Under the pieces are notes generated by a model. The model had not been told where the DNA came from. It saw only the letters and a program-made list of their open reading frames with translations, and did not search any database. The translations under genes and the position numbers were made by a program. A stretch of 64,000 bases of DNA from Hoplostethus atlanticus (taxonomy: Eukaryota > Chordata > Actinopteri > Trachichthyiformes > Trachichthyidae). Below, one piece after another: positions 20,546 through 33,553 of the stretch. The stretch covers positions 3,216,001 to 3,280,000 of the forward strand of contig JAXDDX010000007.1 in the NCBI GenBank assembly GCA_034670405.1, read 5' to 3'. Position 1 is the first letter of the stretch; each line of letters opens with the position of its first letter.

Positions 20546-22892
20546 CATATGTTCCCCTGGGATTGAATCCCGCTGGGGGCTTTTACCCTCTATCTCAACT
20601 GGTTTTTATTGCTGTCAGCTTTTCTACTGTCTCAACAAAGAAAAACATACTAAGCAGAGTGGACTACACATTTCCTTTAGAAAATGTAAATGAAAATCTA
20701 TGTGCCGCTCTTCTTGACTTTCAAAGAATGACCAAAGAAGCTTTTCAAGAACTCCTTCCGTCTTATTGGAGTGTAATTAAAAGTATGTCGCAGATCTCAC
20801 ACTTAATGACGCTTCAAAAATTCAGTAATTTCTAACAAATTACTGACGTTTGCACAGAATTTGCTCAATTTTACACCTCTGATTTCTCTAACAGTCCAAC
20901 AGAGCAAAAATGAAGGGGCATATGACAGCAAGGAGAAAATAATCTGTAACTTGCTTTTGATCTGTGTGTGAAATAAAAGCTTTTCAAAGACCTCCATGTG
21001 GGGCACACCAGGAGTGACAAATGAAGCCAAGTTTCTATCTGTTCTAGGTCCCGCTCTGGCCCAGTGTATGCACATGCATGCCCGTGTACTCTCCCTCAGA
21101 CACACAAACACAGGGACATCCTGTCTGAAGTAGATCCATGCCAAGTCCTGTGCCAGAGCCCCGGAGCCATGCAATGTTCTGTGCCTAAAATCTGTTTCAG
21201 GACATTAGCCAGTTTACTTGGCTCGACTGACTCTGAAAGACAGCTCTGAAATGAGTTTCAAATATTCATTTATTTGATGATTTGTCAGGAACCTAGCATG
21301 CAGGCAAGCTGTTGTATGCAATGCTGATTATGAATGTCGAATAAACAGCATAGCCCTTGAGAAATTAGTCCGGCTCAGTGTTTCCTTGGACGGTGCACTG
21401 TAATTTTGTGTGTTTGTATAACTTGGACACATTACAGATTCCCTCATCCCTGTTGTATTGATAATATTGACCTTGAACCAGAGCAGCATATGGTTGGACT
21501 CACCGTAACACTTGTCAACCTTGTCAAATGCTAGTCACTTTAAAAAAAAAAAAAAAGCTAAATTCCAATATAACTGCATTCACATCAGATGACATGACAC
21601 ATGACATATTTGTAATCTATACGTTACCTTTTTTTCAACCTTTGTTTATGTTTGGAAGTTTCACTGAGCACGCACGCTCTATTTCAGCGATGCCCTGTTT
21701 CACACTCTTATCGGTGCACATGAGAACATAGAATAGAAACATAATGGTATGATTGTGACATTGAAATCATTAAAGACAGGCATCACAAGAAACAGACGTA
21801 AGCATGCAGACACCTGACTCGTGCTTCCAAAGCGCTCATTGTCAGCATGGCCAAACAGTCATGCACACGTGACAAATATTGACATGCTGACATTACAATT
21901 TGCTTCCCCCGCTGTTTGCCCTTGCATAGAGTGCTTTTAAAAAGGCTAGCATGCTTTCGCTGCAGTCCGGCTCCTCCACAATGACATTGCTTTGCTGACT
22001 CATAATGTCTATGACTTTGGGAAGGATAAGTAGTCACTGGAACTGCCATACTGTGAAATGCAACTCGAACCGGAGGGGTGGAGAAGAGAATTCAGGGGGT
22101 ACTTACATACTCCGTACACAACATTGACTGGCATGTACCGTATATGTGTTTAAGGTTGACTGAATAAATGGAATTTGATCATAGTTTGGTCTTGACGTAC
22201 AAGGATATGACCTGTCAGAGAGTGTAGTTGTTTTTTGTCATTAGGCACTAGTTTATTGGACGAAGGGCGAAGCCAATTTCACTATTTCAGCTCGAATGGT
22301 TCATAGGCCACAGTATGAAGAGGAAAGCATAAAAGTAAATTACAAACCAAAACAGTAAATTAAATGGTTTGGTGTAAAGAGTTCTCAGTAGCCTGCTGAT
22401 CTTTGCAATGGCAGATTGACATAGCGGCAGAGGGACTAACCAATCACTGGACGTTTGCTGGTGCTGTCCTTTGCACCAATAGGAGGGCTGAATTCCAGCT
22501 GTCAGCAAAGCAGCCAAAGGGTGACTGGTATCATCTACCATGGTCACCCTTACTATTGGCGTGACCTTGAGAAAGGAGCTGATGTTGAAAATTGGTTGAC
22601 TCCAAGCTGCCCCAGGGATGCTGCACTGCAGTCAACCTTGTGCTCTGACTGCTCTGAAGAAATGGACTGGTAGAGGTACCCTATGTGTATATGTGTGTCT
22701 ATGAGGGATATGCGGAGCAGAAATATGACATTATTTGACAACTTGATCATCCAAAAATCATTTATAATCTCAATGATAAACTGTGAAGACAAATGATACA
22801 GAACAGAGCACGTACAGATTCTGGACGGTCCCATGGCGCAATTGTGTCGATTATATATAGACCTGATAAATTATCAATGTGATCACATGATG
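20546..22892. other. no gene recognised
   Basis: Contains an A-run at 21,541-21,556 and otherwise unique-looking sequence. The 123-codon minus ORF at 20,803-21,174 shows no recognisable domain and no splice context. Confidence 0.45.
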
Positions 22893-23872
22893 AAGGTTCA
22901 TGAATGAACTTTATTCATCACATACACATACATGCAGTGAAATAATTTTTCTGCACACCCCTGATATACACACAACATATAACCCCACACACATGCACGC
23001 GGCACGCCTGGAGTAGTTTTCGGGGTTAAGTGCCTTGCTCAAGGGCACTTCGGCAGTGTTGGTGGGCACCGTAGCTGTGACACCAGTCATTTTTTCAATC
23101 AATTCAAGATTCAAGATTCAAGAAGTTTAATTGTCACATACACACACGAGGTGTGTAGTGAAATGCAAAGTGGCAATGCTCAGCAGAAATGTGCAAAATA
23201 ACAGGTTCACACTATTTACAATAACCAACACAATATTTACAATGTCACAGTTTTTAAGAGCTCTATATAAAAAACACAATATTTACAATAAGAGCACTTT
23301 ATAAAAAAATATAGTAAAAAAAGGGAAAATTGTATGTATAATATAATATAAATTATAAATTATGTGTAGTCTTTACCTAAGTGTGTGTGTGTGCATAAGA
23401 GGGGCAGTGTGTGTGTCTTGGTGGGGGCCCTGGTGAGGTCAGAGTTCACAGTCCTGATGGCCTGAGGAAAGAAACTCCGTCTCAGTCTCTCTGTTTTGGC
23501 AGCGTGACTACGGAGGCGCTTGCCTGACCGCAGCAGCTGAAACAGTCCGTTGTTGGGGTGGTGAGGATCCTTCATGATCCTGCAGGCTCTGGTTCTGCAC
23601 CTCCTGGTGTACAAGTCCTGCAGGGTGGGGAGTGTAGTTCCAATAGTGCGCTCAGCCGAACGCACTACTCTCTGCAGAGCCTTCCTGTCCTGAGCGGAGC
23701 TGCTGCCAAACCAGGCAGTGATGCTTCCTGTCAGGATGCTCTCCACAAGCTCCACAAGCTCCACAAGCTCCACAATCACAAGCTCACAGCTGGAATACAC
23801 CCTCCTGGTGGTGCCGGGGATCGAACCAACGACCCTCCGTCAGCCTAACTAACCACTAGGCCAACCTGCCAC
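22893..23872 (-). mobile_element. LINE-type 3' repeat split by a younger L2 insertion
   Basis: The left part (to about 23,100) ends with GGGGTTAAGTGCCTTGCTCA AGGGCACTTC, and the right part (from about 23,812) resumes with GGGGATCGAACCAACGACC and ACCACTAGGCCAACCTGCC. In intact fish copies these two segments are adjacent, so the 710 bases between them are an insertion. Orientation is taken from the usual direction of this tail and is inferred. Confidence 0.6.
23100..23811 (-). pseudogene. L2-like LINE 3' fragment with RT C-terminus
   Basis: On the minus strand the C-terminal ORF reads LTGSITAWFGSSSAQDRKAL, then QRVVRSAERTIGTTLPTLQD, HPNNGLFQLLRSGKRLRS and RSFFPQAIRTVNS, the conserved end of fish L2-type ORF2. 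It is followed by a 3' UTR and a tail of ATTCAAG heptamers (23,100-23,125). The 5' truncation lies near a 9-bp tandem (CTCCACAAG, about four units at 23,741-23,777) that encodes repeated VEL. The same UTR and heptamer tail recur at 53,821-53,945. Confidence 0.8.
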
Positions 23873-26800
23873 CTCAGCTGTCATGCTCCCTTGTTGATCA
23901 ACTGTTTTAAACTCTTCGATGTAGACGACAGTAATGTTGGGCTACTTGGTTTAGCAACTGAACCATTAGCAAACATCGCTTATAGCATATCACATACGTA
24001 CTTAGAAGCAGCTTTTGCATCGGTGTGATATATTATAAAATGCCAGATTAGATTATGTGTTGTCTTACTTTTTGTCTTACTTTTATGTACTGTTCAATAA
24101 TTAACAGACTTGATTTGTAGAAAATGATATTCACCACAGCGTGAAGTCGAATAGCCTACAGGTATAGAGGAGTAAAGTCTCATTTTAAGTTTATGATCTG
24201 TATTGATCTCTTAAAGTGTGCTGTAGTGATAGTACTGTGAAATCACCCATTAGAAAAGTTGAGTTAGAAAACCGGGTAAGGGTAATTGGGTTTGGACCAA
24301 TAAACACACACACACACAGATCGAAGCTGTGGTCAATTAGTCGCCGTAGATATCCTCTGATACTCGAGGCGACCAGTGGTTGACTGCTGCCCCATAATCC
24401 GGACAAACAGTCCCCAAATAGCCAGAGTCATCCCATAAAGCCAGCAGAGCATCCCTCTTTCCCTTGACTTCCCATCTCATCTCGTCCCATATTTCCCATC
24501 AACACTGTTGCACTTAACGTGACCCTGTTAAGAAAATCACTGTGCTTTCATTGTTATTTCACTGCCATTCAATTTACTCAGTGGAGCAGCAAGAGCAAAA
24601 AGAGACACTGGTTTTCATTGTTAATTTGCTGGGCTTTTCTGCCGTCAAATCCATCAGCAAAAAAGTGTTTAGTTTCATTCATTCTGTCCTGATTCAAATA
24701 ATCACTGAATGATTTGAAAGTAATAGGTCATTCACACTTCAGTGAAAGAACAAGGCCATTGCGCTGCGCTCACCACGTTGTAAACCTCAGTATTGTAGCC
24801 TCTCCAGTTGGGTGACGGTAGAATTTGTTTCCACCTACAGCTTCCACGCAACTACCCGCTCCGTTCATCTGCAGGTACATTAATGCTAGAGCTAGCAATA
24901 GAACGCTAGGTCTATATTCACTCAAATGATGTGTTTGTAACAAACCTGGTCCCATTTGGTCATGCATAACTTTTCTTATTTGGTCTCAGTATTCTCTGAT
25001 GGAGTTGTTGTGCTACTCAGGACATTCTGAAACACGTACACTGCTATGAGCTCTTCCCCTCATTTTGGAAATCATGCAAGACTACAAATATGGTGGGTGT
25101 ACTACAACTGCCTACTCTAAAGCCCTGGGCTTTGCGCTGAAAGGTCAGCGAAGAAACTTTAATGCAAATAGTTCTGCATCTTCTGTCTGAACTATTCTTT
25201 AACACAAACGGCAACAGCCCTTAAGAAAGTGGAGGAAAGGGAAAATCAATTTGTAGCAACAGGCAATGCCAGAAACACCTGTCATGTCAAGGCTCTTATT
25301 TACTACCTGTCTCTTGCTCTCTCTCCCAAACACACACACAGACTCCATCCAGTAGGTTAACTGTATATAAATGAAAGGAGTTTCAGTAAAAGAAAAAGCT
25401 TATCTAACTGCAAGTGTCGAGAGGGAGTTTAAAGACATAAAGGGCATGAAGAACAGGGCAGTGCAGAGGGTGAGTCAGAATATGAGTAACAGAATTAGGG
25501 AGTGAGAACCAGAGGGATGTAGGTCAGCGGACTGGGGGCGACACGTGTCTGGCTGCGGACAGCCCCGGCTGACTTCATCTTCTCTTCTGTGTTTTTTCTA
25601 CTAACTATCCAAATTAACATTTTTTCTGAGCAACAGCAACATCTCTTCCTAACACATCCCCTGCGGTCTTTCTCTAGCCGGTGTTATGAAGGCTAGTGGA
25701 CTGCGCTGTGTAGGTGTGAACAAAACGTGGCAGCACTCTGCAGTATAATTGGGAACCCGTCGTGTAAACATCCATGCCTCTTTAAGTTAAATGATGTGCG
25801 CTTGTATTTGAAACTCCTCGGTTGTGCTTATGTTTAGAACTTCAGAAAAAGTTGCACTGCTCTGATGTTTTTTTTGTATCTGGCATTCAAAGCACAGGTA
25901 GAAGATATAGAAGCTCAGCAGAGATTTTGCAATAATACCAAGACTCCCCTTTAGTGAGCAGACTGCTGAGAGGTTCAAAGCTAGTTTTGTACCCATTACA
26001 CAGCTGTGGAACAGCTTTGCCTTAGTACGGGGCTTATGAAAATCTAGGCACACGGTATAGTGGAGTGCTGTGAAAGCTTTACATATTATTTCAACAAGGC
26101 AGGTCACAGCAACAACATTATTTGTGCAATAAATAGTTTAATAATTAACTGATGCTTTTGAGACTTTTATTTGAGTATCTCTCAAGGATTTCCTTCCATA
26201 TTTGCCATATTTGCTGTACGGCTACATCGTAATTTATCTGAAATGTTTCAGTAATGATGCTTTACTCATTAATAATCATCTCAGACACCCCGGGATTATT
26301 ATATATAATGGAGGGAATGCTACTACCTATGCCATAAAACAGGCCGATCCATATTTCTCAGCAGAGAAAAAGAAGAAAAACTCTCTCCCAAAGCTGGAAA
26401 CCAGAGAGACTAGAGAGAGAACATAGAATATTTCTATATCCAAATAATTCATATAATAATAATACTTTGTTACTATTATATAGTAATATTATAATATGAT
26501 ATATTAATATAATATCGTTATAATAGTGCTTTGCAGTATCAGGTCAGAGCTAGAGTATGCTCTTTATCAACAGAAAATCATAGACAATAACTGTACTGTC
26601 CTCAGTTGTGCTATTATATTTTGTCATCTACAGCACTACTCGTAAAGGCACATACAGTATATACAGTATATCTCAATTTGTATCTTGATATATATCCATT
26701 TTAGATGACTTTCAGCCTCCTTTCAATACAAGTACCTAAAGTGACCTAATCCAGGTGTGCTGGACTCCTCATTAATAATGTATCTACTGTTGTAACCTCT

Positions 26801-27270
26801 GTTTAATGCATGCACACACTACACTGGCACAGCAATTTTGCTAAATAGCCGAGGCATAAATCAATTCATTTTGACAAGGTACAGACGGGGTAGGGGTGAC
26901 GGGTTGTTTCATGCCATCAGAGGGCAAAGAGTTGTTAACAGAGCCCCGAGTTGCCACCACACCCCACTGTGTCAGCCGCAATGGATTTTTGGGATTTTGG
27001 CAATTCATATCACGGCACTGCGATCAAATGTGGCACAGTAAGTGTAGCCTTCATCAGTTGCTGATGGCTGATGGCAAAGTCAGATGTCTGATGGCTTGGC
27101 TAAAAGCATCTCCATTCTATTTGAACATGCACTCACATGTGTTGGAAAGCCTGAGGCAGCTCTTTGAAATCTTTGGGCCAGGTGGAAGGATAGTGACAAT
27201 GAATTTCGCAGATTAACTGGTGAGCCAAATTCTTGGCTTTAACCAGTTGTTTAATGTGGACGAAATGAAG
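23873..27270. other. no gene recognised
   Basis: Long unique-looking stretch. It holds a short (CA)n run at 24,303, a T-run near 25,868 and an AT-only segment with TATAATATTATA-like words at 26,448-26,525. The ORFs at 25,787-26,107 and 26,896-27,216 have no recognisable domain. I leave them out as genes. Confidence 0.45.
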
Positions 27271-27349
27271 CCATTAAGTGTTATTATGATGTTAATATTG
27301 TAAAATGAAAAGTGTGACTATGATTTGACATCATAATTACACTTAATGG
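27271..27349. repeat. imperfect hairpin, 21-bp arms
   Basis: The arm CCATTAAGTGTTATTATGATG pairs with 27,329-27,349 with a single mismatch across a 37-base loop. It may be a tiny MITE or a structured transcript. There is no further evidence. Confidence 0.6.
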
Positions 27350-29439
27350 TTAAGGCATAATTACTTCCACAGTTAATCTTTGTTAGGTTATAGAAAGTCA
27401 CAATTACTATTAAAAGCAAGTGCACTCTTATTATGAATGTAAAAATCAGAGTTACAGATTTTTTGTGATTTATCCACCTCTTTCACATACTTATACTCTT
27501 TGATGTGAAATCTCAGATTCAGAGCTGTTTGATCTGACTTCTGCCCAGATCAAATAACAGCATGTGTTGCTGATCAGGACATGCCTCTTTGTTGTACTGA
27601 CAAAGTGATACATGGATTTCATGTAATATAACAAAGTACCACCTCCTTTTGCAATTCGACATGCCTGTATTGCTTCATTCAGGTGGAAATTACTTGATGT
27701 ACTGCATTACCACCAATCTAGAGAAAGATATGTATGAGCTGCATACCACTTTTCTTCAGGGCCACAAAATTTACCAAGAGAAAATTGAGTTCTTCTTTCA
27801 TTATTTCTTCAATTAAAATGCAATGACTTACAGTATATCAGTTACATCCACAGTAGCATCCATCACAGAAGTCATTCTGACTTTTAATTAAAAAAAAAAA
27901 CTGCCAGCAACTATTACCTGATGGACTAAAATGGTTCTGTGTGTGTGTGCCTGCCTGCATGTAGTCATTTGCCCCATGCCATTGCAATTATAAATTATAT
28001 CTGCCTGTTGGAAATAATTTATAATTCACATGAGTAACCTTATAGATTTCATTCTTTTTTGGTAACACATACTTCCCGAAGGAGATTTTTCTGGAAACAA
28101 CAATATTGGCGGTAGCAAATAACTTCTACAGCAACGACCGCCAATTTTTAAGACTTAAAGTTTTCATGAAATAAGATACATATAATACCACCCCATCTTC
28201 CTGCTTAGCTTTTTCTTTTGACAATGAAAAGGATGAGTTACTTTGCCAATAAGTTTCAAGTTTCAAGTCAGCTCATTACATGGTTTGTTGTTTGTGGTAA
28301 AACACTACATGCTTGACAGAACAATAGCTTCTAGTTCTTCCAGCCCCCCTGGACTGTGCCCCTTGTCTAATTTTCAGCCAAAGCACAAAACAACATTACA
28401 ACAACAGCAGTAACAACAAAGTCTAGCAGCAATCTATATAAATTAAGTCGGTTATGAATAATATTTGAAATTCTGTATGGGTAAGTTGGCAGCATGACCA
28501 CGTTATTTTATGGACACAGGTCCTCATTAGAAGCAGTTGCTGATGAAAATAAAAGCTCATCTAGTCACCCTCTGCTGTTACATCCAAAAATTCACTGACC
28601 GGCCTGAGAACTGCAGCTGAATGGCAATGAAACCAAAGAGATTTGGATTTTAGAAGATAGCAATCTTGCATCTATCAGTATATTCACACTCTCAAAATAG
28701 CACCTTTATGATAAATATGGAAAATATGGAGTTTTAAATGATGATTGATATCTTCAATATTCCAGTAACTCCTCTGTCATCATAAGATTAAATGCTCCTT
28801 CGCTTGAATGAGTATGGAACTACCTGCCTCATAACAGCATAGCCAAAGGTAATACTTAAGCAATAACACAGCGAAGTGGAGGAGAAGTGGAAGTGGAGTG
28901 CCTAAAATCTTCTTAGCTGTTCTAAAATTATTGCAAAGCACATCTTCAAAGGGCTTGTTGTAATTATAAAATGGCAGTAACACACCATTGTAATAAAAAT
29001 GCAAATGTTCAGAAAATCTTTTATCTTTAATTGAATAATTGAATTTAACTGAAAAGTAATACAAATTAAATATGATCCTTCTGTCAGGCAATATAGTTCT
29101 AGTACCAGTATGAGGGGAAATGTTTGGTTAATGCATTAATATTTAAAGTGTCACATGTTTATTGGGTATTGTACAACGGCTTCCAACCTGACGCCAATCA
29201 GAACTGAGGACCAGAACTGAGGACCTATTTGTTTTATGAAATCATTCCATTTTTAATTTACTGAATATGGTATTAAATAAAGTTTAAAAACTGTATCAGT
29301 ATTCCTCAAAGGCTGACGTTATTAAGAATAATTTTTGACAGTAACCTGAAGTTCTCAAAATAGAGGCCATCAATATTTCAGTGGTAACAAACCCATTCTT
29401 TTTACATTGCCTTTCTCTGATGTTAGATGTCCCTTGACC
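27350..29439. other. no gene recognised
   Basis: AT-rich DNA. An A-run occurs at 27,890-27,900, a (TTTCAAG)2 word at 28,252-28,268 resembles a LINE tail, and a short AATTTATA inverted pair lies near 27,990-28,025. Confidence 0.45.
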
Positions 29440-30240
29440 TGAGAATTACATCTCCTTGTCTGCTTGTCTTAAATGTAATGTCTTTGTAACGTAGTGCAAG
29501 TGTCGGGTTGGACACAGTCCACACTCCAAATGGGACAGGATGTCTGCCACGTGGTCCGACCAGAAGGTGAATGGGCACCCCGGGAGATATTAGTGGAGAG
29601 CGACGACCATCCAGCGACTGGCCAAGCACTCCTTCTCCACCGTGCTGTACTTGGCCTCCTGCTTTAAGAGTTTCCAGTTGATGTAGAGTACCGGGTGGTC
29701 AACACCCTCCACCTCCTGGAAAAAAACGGCACCCAGCCCTCTAGTCTGGAGTCAAAAAGGTAGAGTAAAATCAGGGGTAAACAAGAGTGGCTTCCCACCG
29801 AGAACCTTTTTTACCCTCTTAAATGCTTGCTGGCACTCCATCCACTGGACTGGATCTGGAGCACCCTTTCGGGTCAGGTTGGTCAGGGGAGTGATCAGGT
29901 CTAATAAGGTGGGACAAACCTGTGATAATAAGTGGCCAGCCCCAAGAACCGCCTCACCTCCTTTTCTTGTCGTAGGCCTCGGGCAGGCCACAATCACTGC
30001 TGCCTTATCTATCTCAGAATGCACCTGCCCTCTGCCCAAGTGCTCACAGCACACCAACCCAAAGAACCCAAGCGTCCCAAAGAACCCAAAGGCCGCTGCA
30101 ACGTCCGTCTTCTGGGATGGCCTGACATTTCTAGCAGTGGCCGGCTCTGTTGGTCCCAAGCGATTGCTTGGCTCTCCTGAAGCAGGACAAGGTGATTCAG
30201 AACATGCCCCAGTGGAGATTCAACCTGTCCGTCCATCCTT
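29440..30240 (-). pseudogene. Ty3/gypsy pol relic (RT end to RNase H)
   Basis: Minus-strand reading from high to low: a short RT-like segment, then VHSEIDKAAVIVACPRPTT near 29,960-30,020, LTNLTRKGAPDPVQWMECQQ near 29,820-29,880 and PLLFTPDFTLPF at about 29,755. This is the connection between gypsy reverse transcriptase and RNase H. The RNase H start follows at 29,600-29,735 in a different frame (HPVLYINWKLLKQEAKYS, TVEKECLAS). Stops, frameshifts and an inserted run of GFFGTLGFFG-like residues near 30,060-30,100 show it is dead. No LTRs were found next to it. Confidence 0.75.
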
Positions 30241-31594
30241 CATTCCCCGTACGGGCCACCACTTTGCACTTGTGGAATACATGGACTCTTAGACCACGGC
30301 TTGTGGGTTTAAATGTCTTAAATGTCATTATTATTTTCTTTTTTCCATGGAAATCTCGACAATAGCAAAACACATGAGAGGTCATTAAAGACTTTGTGTA
30401 ATCAACTAGATGGGTGACCTATCAAAGCCTATAACTGCTCTGTCTCCCTTATCTCTTTTGGCTTGATGCTGATACTTACTAGATTACATTAGAGACTCCT
30501 GCAAAGGACAGGTTGAGGAGTCTTGCTTGCTAAACCACTTTACTGTCTTTAAGGTTTGACCCCCCTCAATGGTCCATTCAGCCTATTAGTGGATCATATA
30601 GCCTCCCAGTGCCAGTGTCAGGCCATGGTAACCCCAGCTGAAGAGAAAAAGACCTGTATTACACAGCACACACATTATTCAGCGTTTTGAAACCTTTATG
30701 GTTTCTGTACTGGCTGGAGAGAGTTGAGTAGTGTACCTCCCTGAAGAATAAAATAGATATAACTGGTGATGTCCTTGACCTCCTACAGGACTCCTCACGG
30801 GACCCATCCTTTAATAGTTAAGGCAGGGTGTGGGTGGAACGGTAATTGAATTGGTGTTGAAGGCTTGAACACGTGAACACCCCAAGATATGACCTCTACT
30901 GCTAGATCTTTGGACAGCTCTGCTAGCACCTGAGGGGAATGATTTCCATCCTGTAAGTCCTTGGTGGATCACTTGGTGGATAAATCTAATATGGCCTCAC
31001 ACTGGATTGTACTGTCATGCGAAAAGGGCATTATATATAACGTATATAAATTGCAGCCCTCAATTTCTCTCCCATTTTGTTGGGAAACTATGTTATTATT
31101 GATTTTCTTTATTTTTTTTTAACCTACCTCTATAGATTGTTTGACTAACCTTTAGAGAAAATTCTTTGACCGATCACTTTACTGGTTTTAGTTTACCAAT
31201 TTCAAGCAATGTCAGGTTGAGAGGCATAAGGACTAAGTAAGATGAAATGCGAGCTGGTGTAATATACATCAGTTGGGCAAATGCAGGGAAACCACACAAA
31301 TATGGTCTTAAACAATAACAATACAGTGGGGTAGTGGCCAAGCTGTAGGCTGGCATGCAGACTGACAGCAACCACAAAGCAAGAACTATGAGTGATGGGG
31401 TACTGTCAGATAGTCAGCCAACCAACCACAGGGCCTGATAGGGTGAGGGTGATTGGTTTGCTAGAGCACATCAAGGTCTGCTTTAGCAAAACAATTCTAT
31501 ATGGAATTTTGTAAATTGCATATTCAGTAGAATGGGGAACAAATACGTTTCCTGGCTTTGCAACTTATTTTCCTCCCCGTCAAAACAAAACGTG

Positions 31595-31597
<3 letters not shown>
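30241..31597. other. no gene recognised
   Basis: Unique-looking sequence after the gypsy relic with only short ORFs. Confidence 0.45.

Positions 31598-31627
<30 letters not shown>
31598..31627 (+). repeat. (CA)n microsatellite
   Basis: Pure CA tract of about 15 units. Confidence 0.95.
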
Positions 31628-31629
<2 letters not shown>

Positions 31630-31923
31630 CAGTATGTACCTTGCAATTGTTTTAGTTAACCTCCATTTTCTAGGTTGTAACTTCATCCCAAGTCAAATGG
31701 TTAAAGCATGTGTTTGACCTCAGATAAATGACGTGAAAGGTGAATACCTCAGCTGCGGAATCCAATCCAATCCAAGTAGTAAGGCAAGGCATTTTCTGAC
31801 ATCATCACAGTGCCTCTAGCTTGGTCAGACTTGGATCATGATTCTGTAATAGTTTTCAGATCACTGCAGGGCTCAGGCTCCTCAGAGAGAGCTGCTACAG
31901 CCAACTCTGGTATAGACTGCACA

Positions 31924-32566
31924 CAGAGGTGGGAAGTAACGAAGTACAAATACTTCGTTACTGTACTTAAGTAGAGTTTTCAGGTATCTGTACTTTACTT
32001 GAGTATTTATTTTTCGGACAACTTTTTACTTTTACCCCCTACATTTTAACACAAATATCTGTACTTTCTACTCCTTACATTTTCAAAACAGGCTCGTTAC
32101 TTTAGTTTTAATGCATTTGAGGGGAATTATCGATTATTTTTTTATTTTTGCGCCATCATTACGACAGATGTAACAACAGGAAAATTACGTAAAAGACGTA
32201 AAAGAGGGAGACGAGAGGGAGAGTCGACCGCGGGGAAAAGGCGTCTAGTGAATGTGATGTCCGTGCAGGGTAACTAGTAGCGAAATGGATGAAAGTGAAC
32301 CAGCCAACATTGCACTGCTCCGTCTGCAAGCAAGACATTCCCCATCCATGGGGCCTTATTTAAGAGAAATGTTTGAAGTTGTCGGCTCTAAGAACACTAC
32401 TATTACTTTTTACTTTTATACTTTGAGTACATTTCAGAGCCTGTACTTTTTGACTTTTACTTAAGTAAAGAAGTTGAATCAGTACTTCTACTTTTACCAG
32501 TCGTTTTTTACATAAGTATCTGTACTTCTACTTGAGTAAAGAATGTGTGTACTTTTGCCACCTCTG
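31924..32566 (+). mobile_element. internally deleted hAT element (643 bp)
   Basis: The tips CAGAGGTGGGAAGTAACG and GTACTTTTGCCACCTCTG are inverted. The element is flanked by a perfect 8-bp duplication, ACTGCACA (31,916-31,923 and 32,567-32,574). Both ends are filled with TACTTAAGTA/ACTTTTAC words as in fish hAT elements. Inside, at about 32,285-32,400, a plus-strand segment from an ATG reads MDESEPANIALLRLQ and, after a one-base shift, PYLREMFEVVGSKN, which resembles the N-terminal zinc-finger approach of hAT transposases. The rest of the transposase is missing. It is therefore a deletion derivative of an autonomous element that still shows part of its 5' coding end. Confidence 0.9.
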
Positions 32567-32879
32567 ACTGCACACTGCACATTAACTACATTTTAATATG
32601 ATTTTTTTCAAAAGTGCATCTTGAAATTGTACTTTTGGATTTACTTCTTATTCCAAAGCCATAATGTGTGATGAAGCATATAATCAAGCATCCAATGAGT
32701 TTGAATGGTGTTGCAACTTTTGACAATGTAGGCTTGACTGACTAAATCCTATTTAGACCAGTCAGTAAGGATCAGTTTTCTGATGAAGGCAGTTCTACTC
32801 TACATAGTCTGTATATTTATGAAGTGTTACTGTATATATTCTAAAGTGATCTCTCTCTCTCTTTCTGTGCTTGGGTGTA

Positions 32880-33109
32880 CAGCTCTGATAAAATTAAGAG
32901 ACCACTCCAAATTCTTCTTAAATCAGCATCTCTACATGCATGGCAGCCATTCCATTCCAGTGTCTGTTGAATTCCAACACAGGCACAACTCATGTCAGTA
33001 GTTTATAGAATAAAACAAAAATGTTCATTTTACTCAAACACATACCTATAAATAGTAAAACCAGAGAAACTGATAATTTGGAGTGGTCTCTTAATTTTTT
33101 CCAGAGCTA
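32880..33109. mobile_element. Tc1/mariner-type MITE (230 bp)
   Basis: Inverted ends CAGCTCTGATAAAATTAAG and its complement in TTAATTTTTTCCAGAGCT extend about 33 bases, through AGAGACCACTCCAAATT. The element is bracketed by TA (32,878-32,879 and 33,110-33,111). The family terminus is usually CAGCTCTGGAAAAAATTAAG. No coding capacity. The last base of the right tip has mutated. Confidence 0.88.
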
Positions 33110-33504
33110 TATATGCATCTCTGTGTGTAAGTGAGTGTGTGTGTATGAAGAAGGGCCATCCGATATAATGTTGAAAGGTACATACTGTTCAATGTCAGTC
33201 ATGCAGTGTAGATGAGGTGCTCTTTGATGATTGACTCCACTGTAGGTACAGGCTTGGAAAATTGCCTACAAACACTAAAGCTACTTACTGAGGACTTGGC
33301 TGTTTTAAGTGGATTAATGCTGGATCTTATCAGACTACCCCTTCAACTCCACAAGGATTCTTTGACCCGACCTGTTAAGCAATGTGCTGCTAATTGGTTA
33401 GCTAACCACTTGGGTAAAAACATTAGCTCTCTTTGAGCTGCTTACGCTTCATGCCTGCCGGACTGTTTCCTTATCCTTCAGTCATGGGCACCACTTGAGT
33501 GACT

Positions 33505-33507
<3 letters not shown>
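33110..33507. other. no gene recognised
   Basis: A 74-codon plus ORF is present, but without a recognisable domain. Confidence 0.4.

Positions 33508-33551
<44 letters not shown>
33508..33551 (+). repeat. (GA)n microsatellite
   Basis: Pure GA tract of about 21 units. The LSLSLS ORF on the other strand is its translation. Confidence 0.95.

Positions 33552-33553
<2 letters not shown>

Noticed and set aside
25787-26107. 106-codon minus ORF with hydrophobic stretches
   Set aside because: No start context, domain or splice evidence; typical of AT-rich random frames.
29752-30292. Overlapping 135- and 137-codon ORFs on opposite strands as host genes
   Set aside because: The minus reading is a gypsy RT/RNase H relic; the plus ORF is its shadow.
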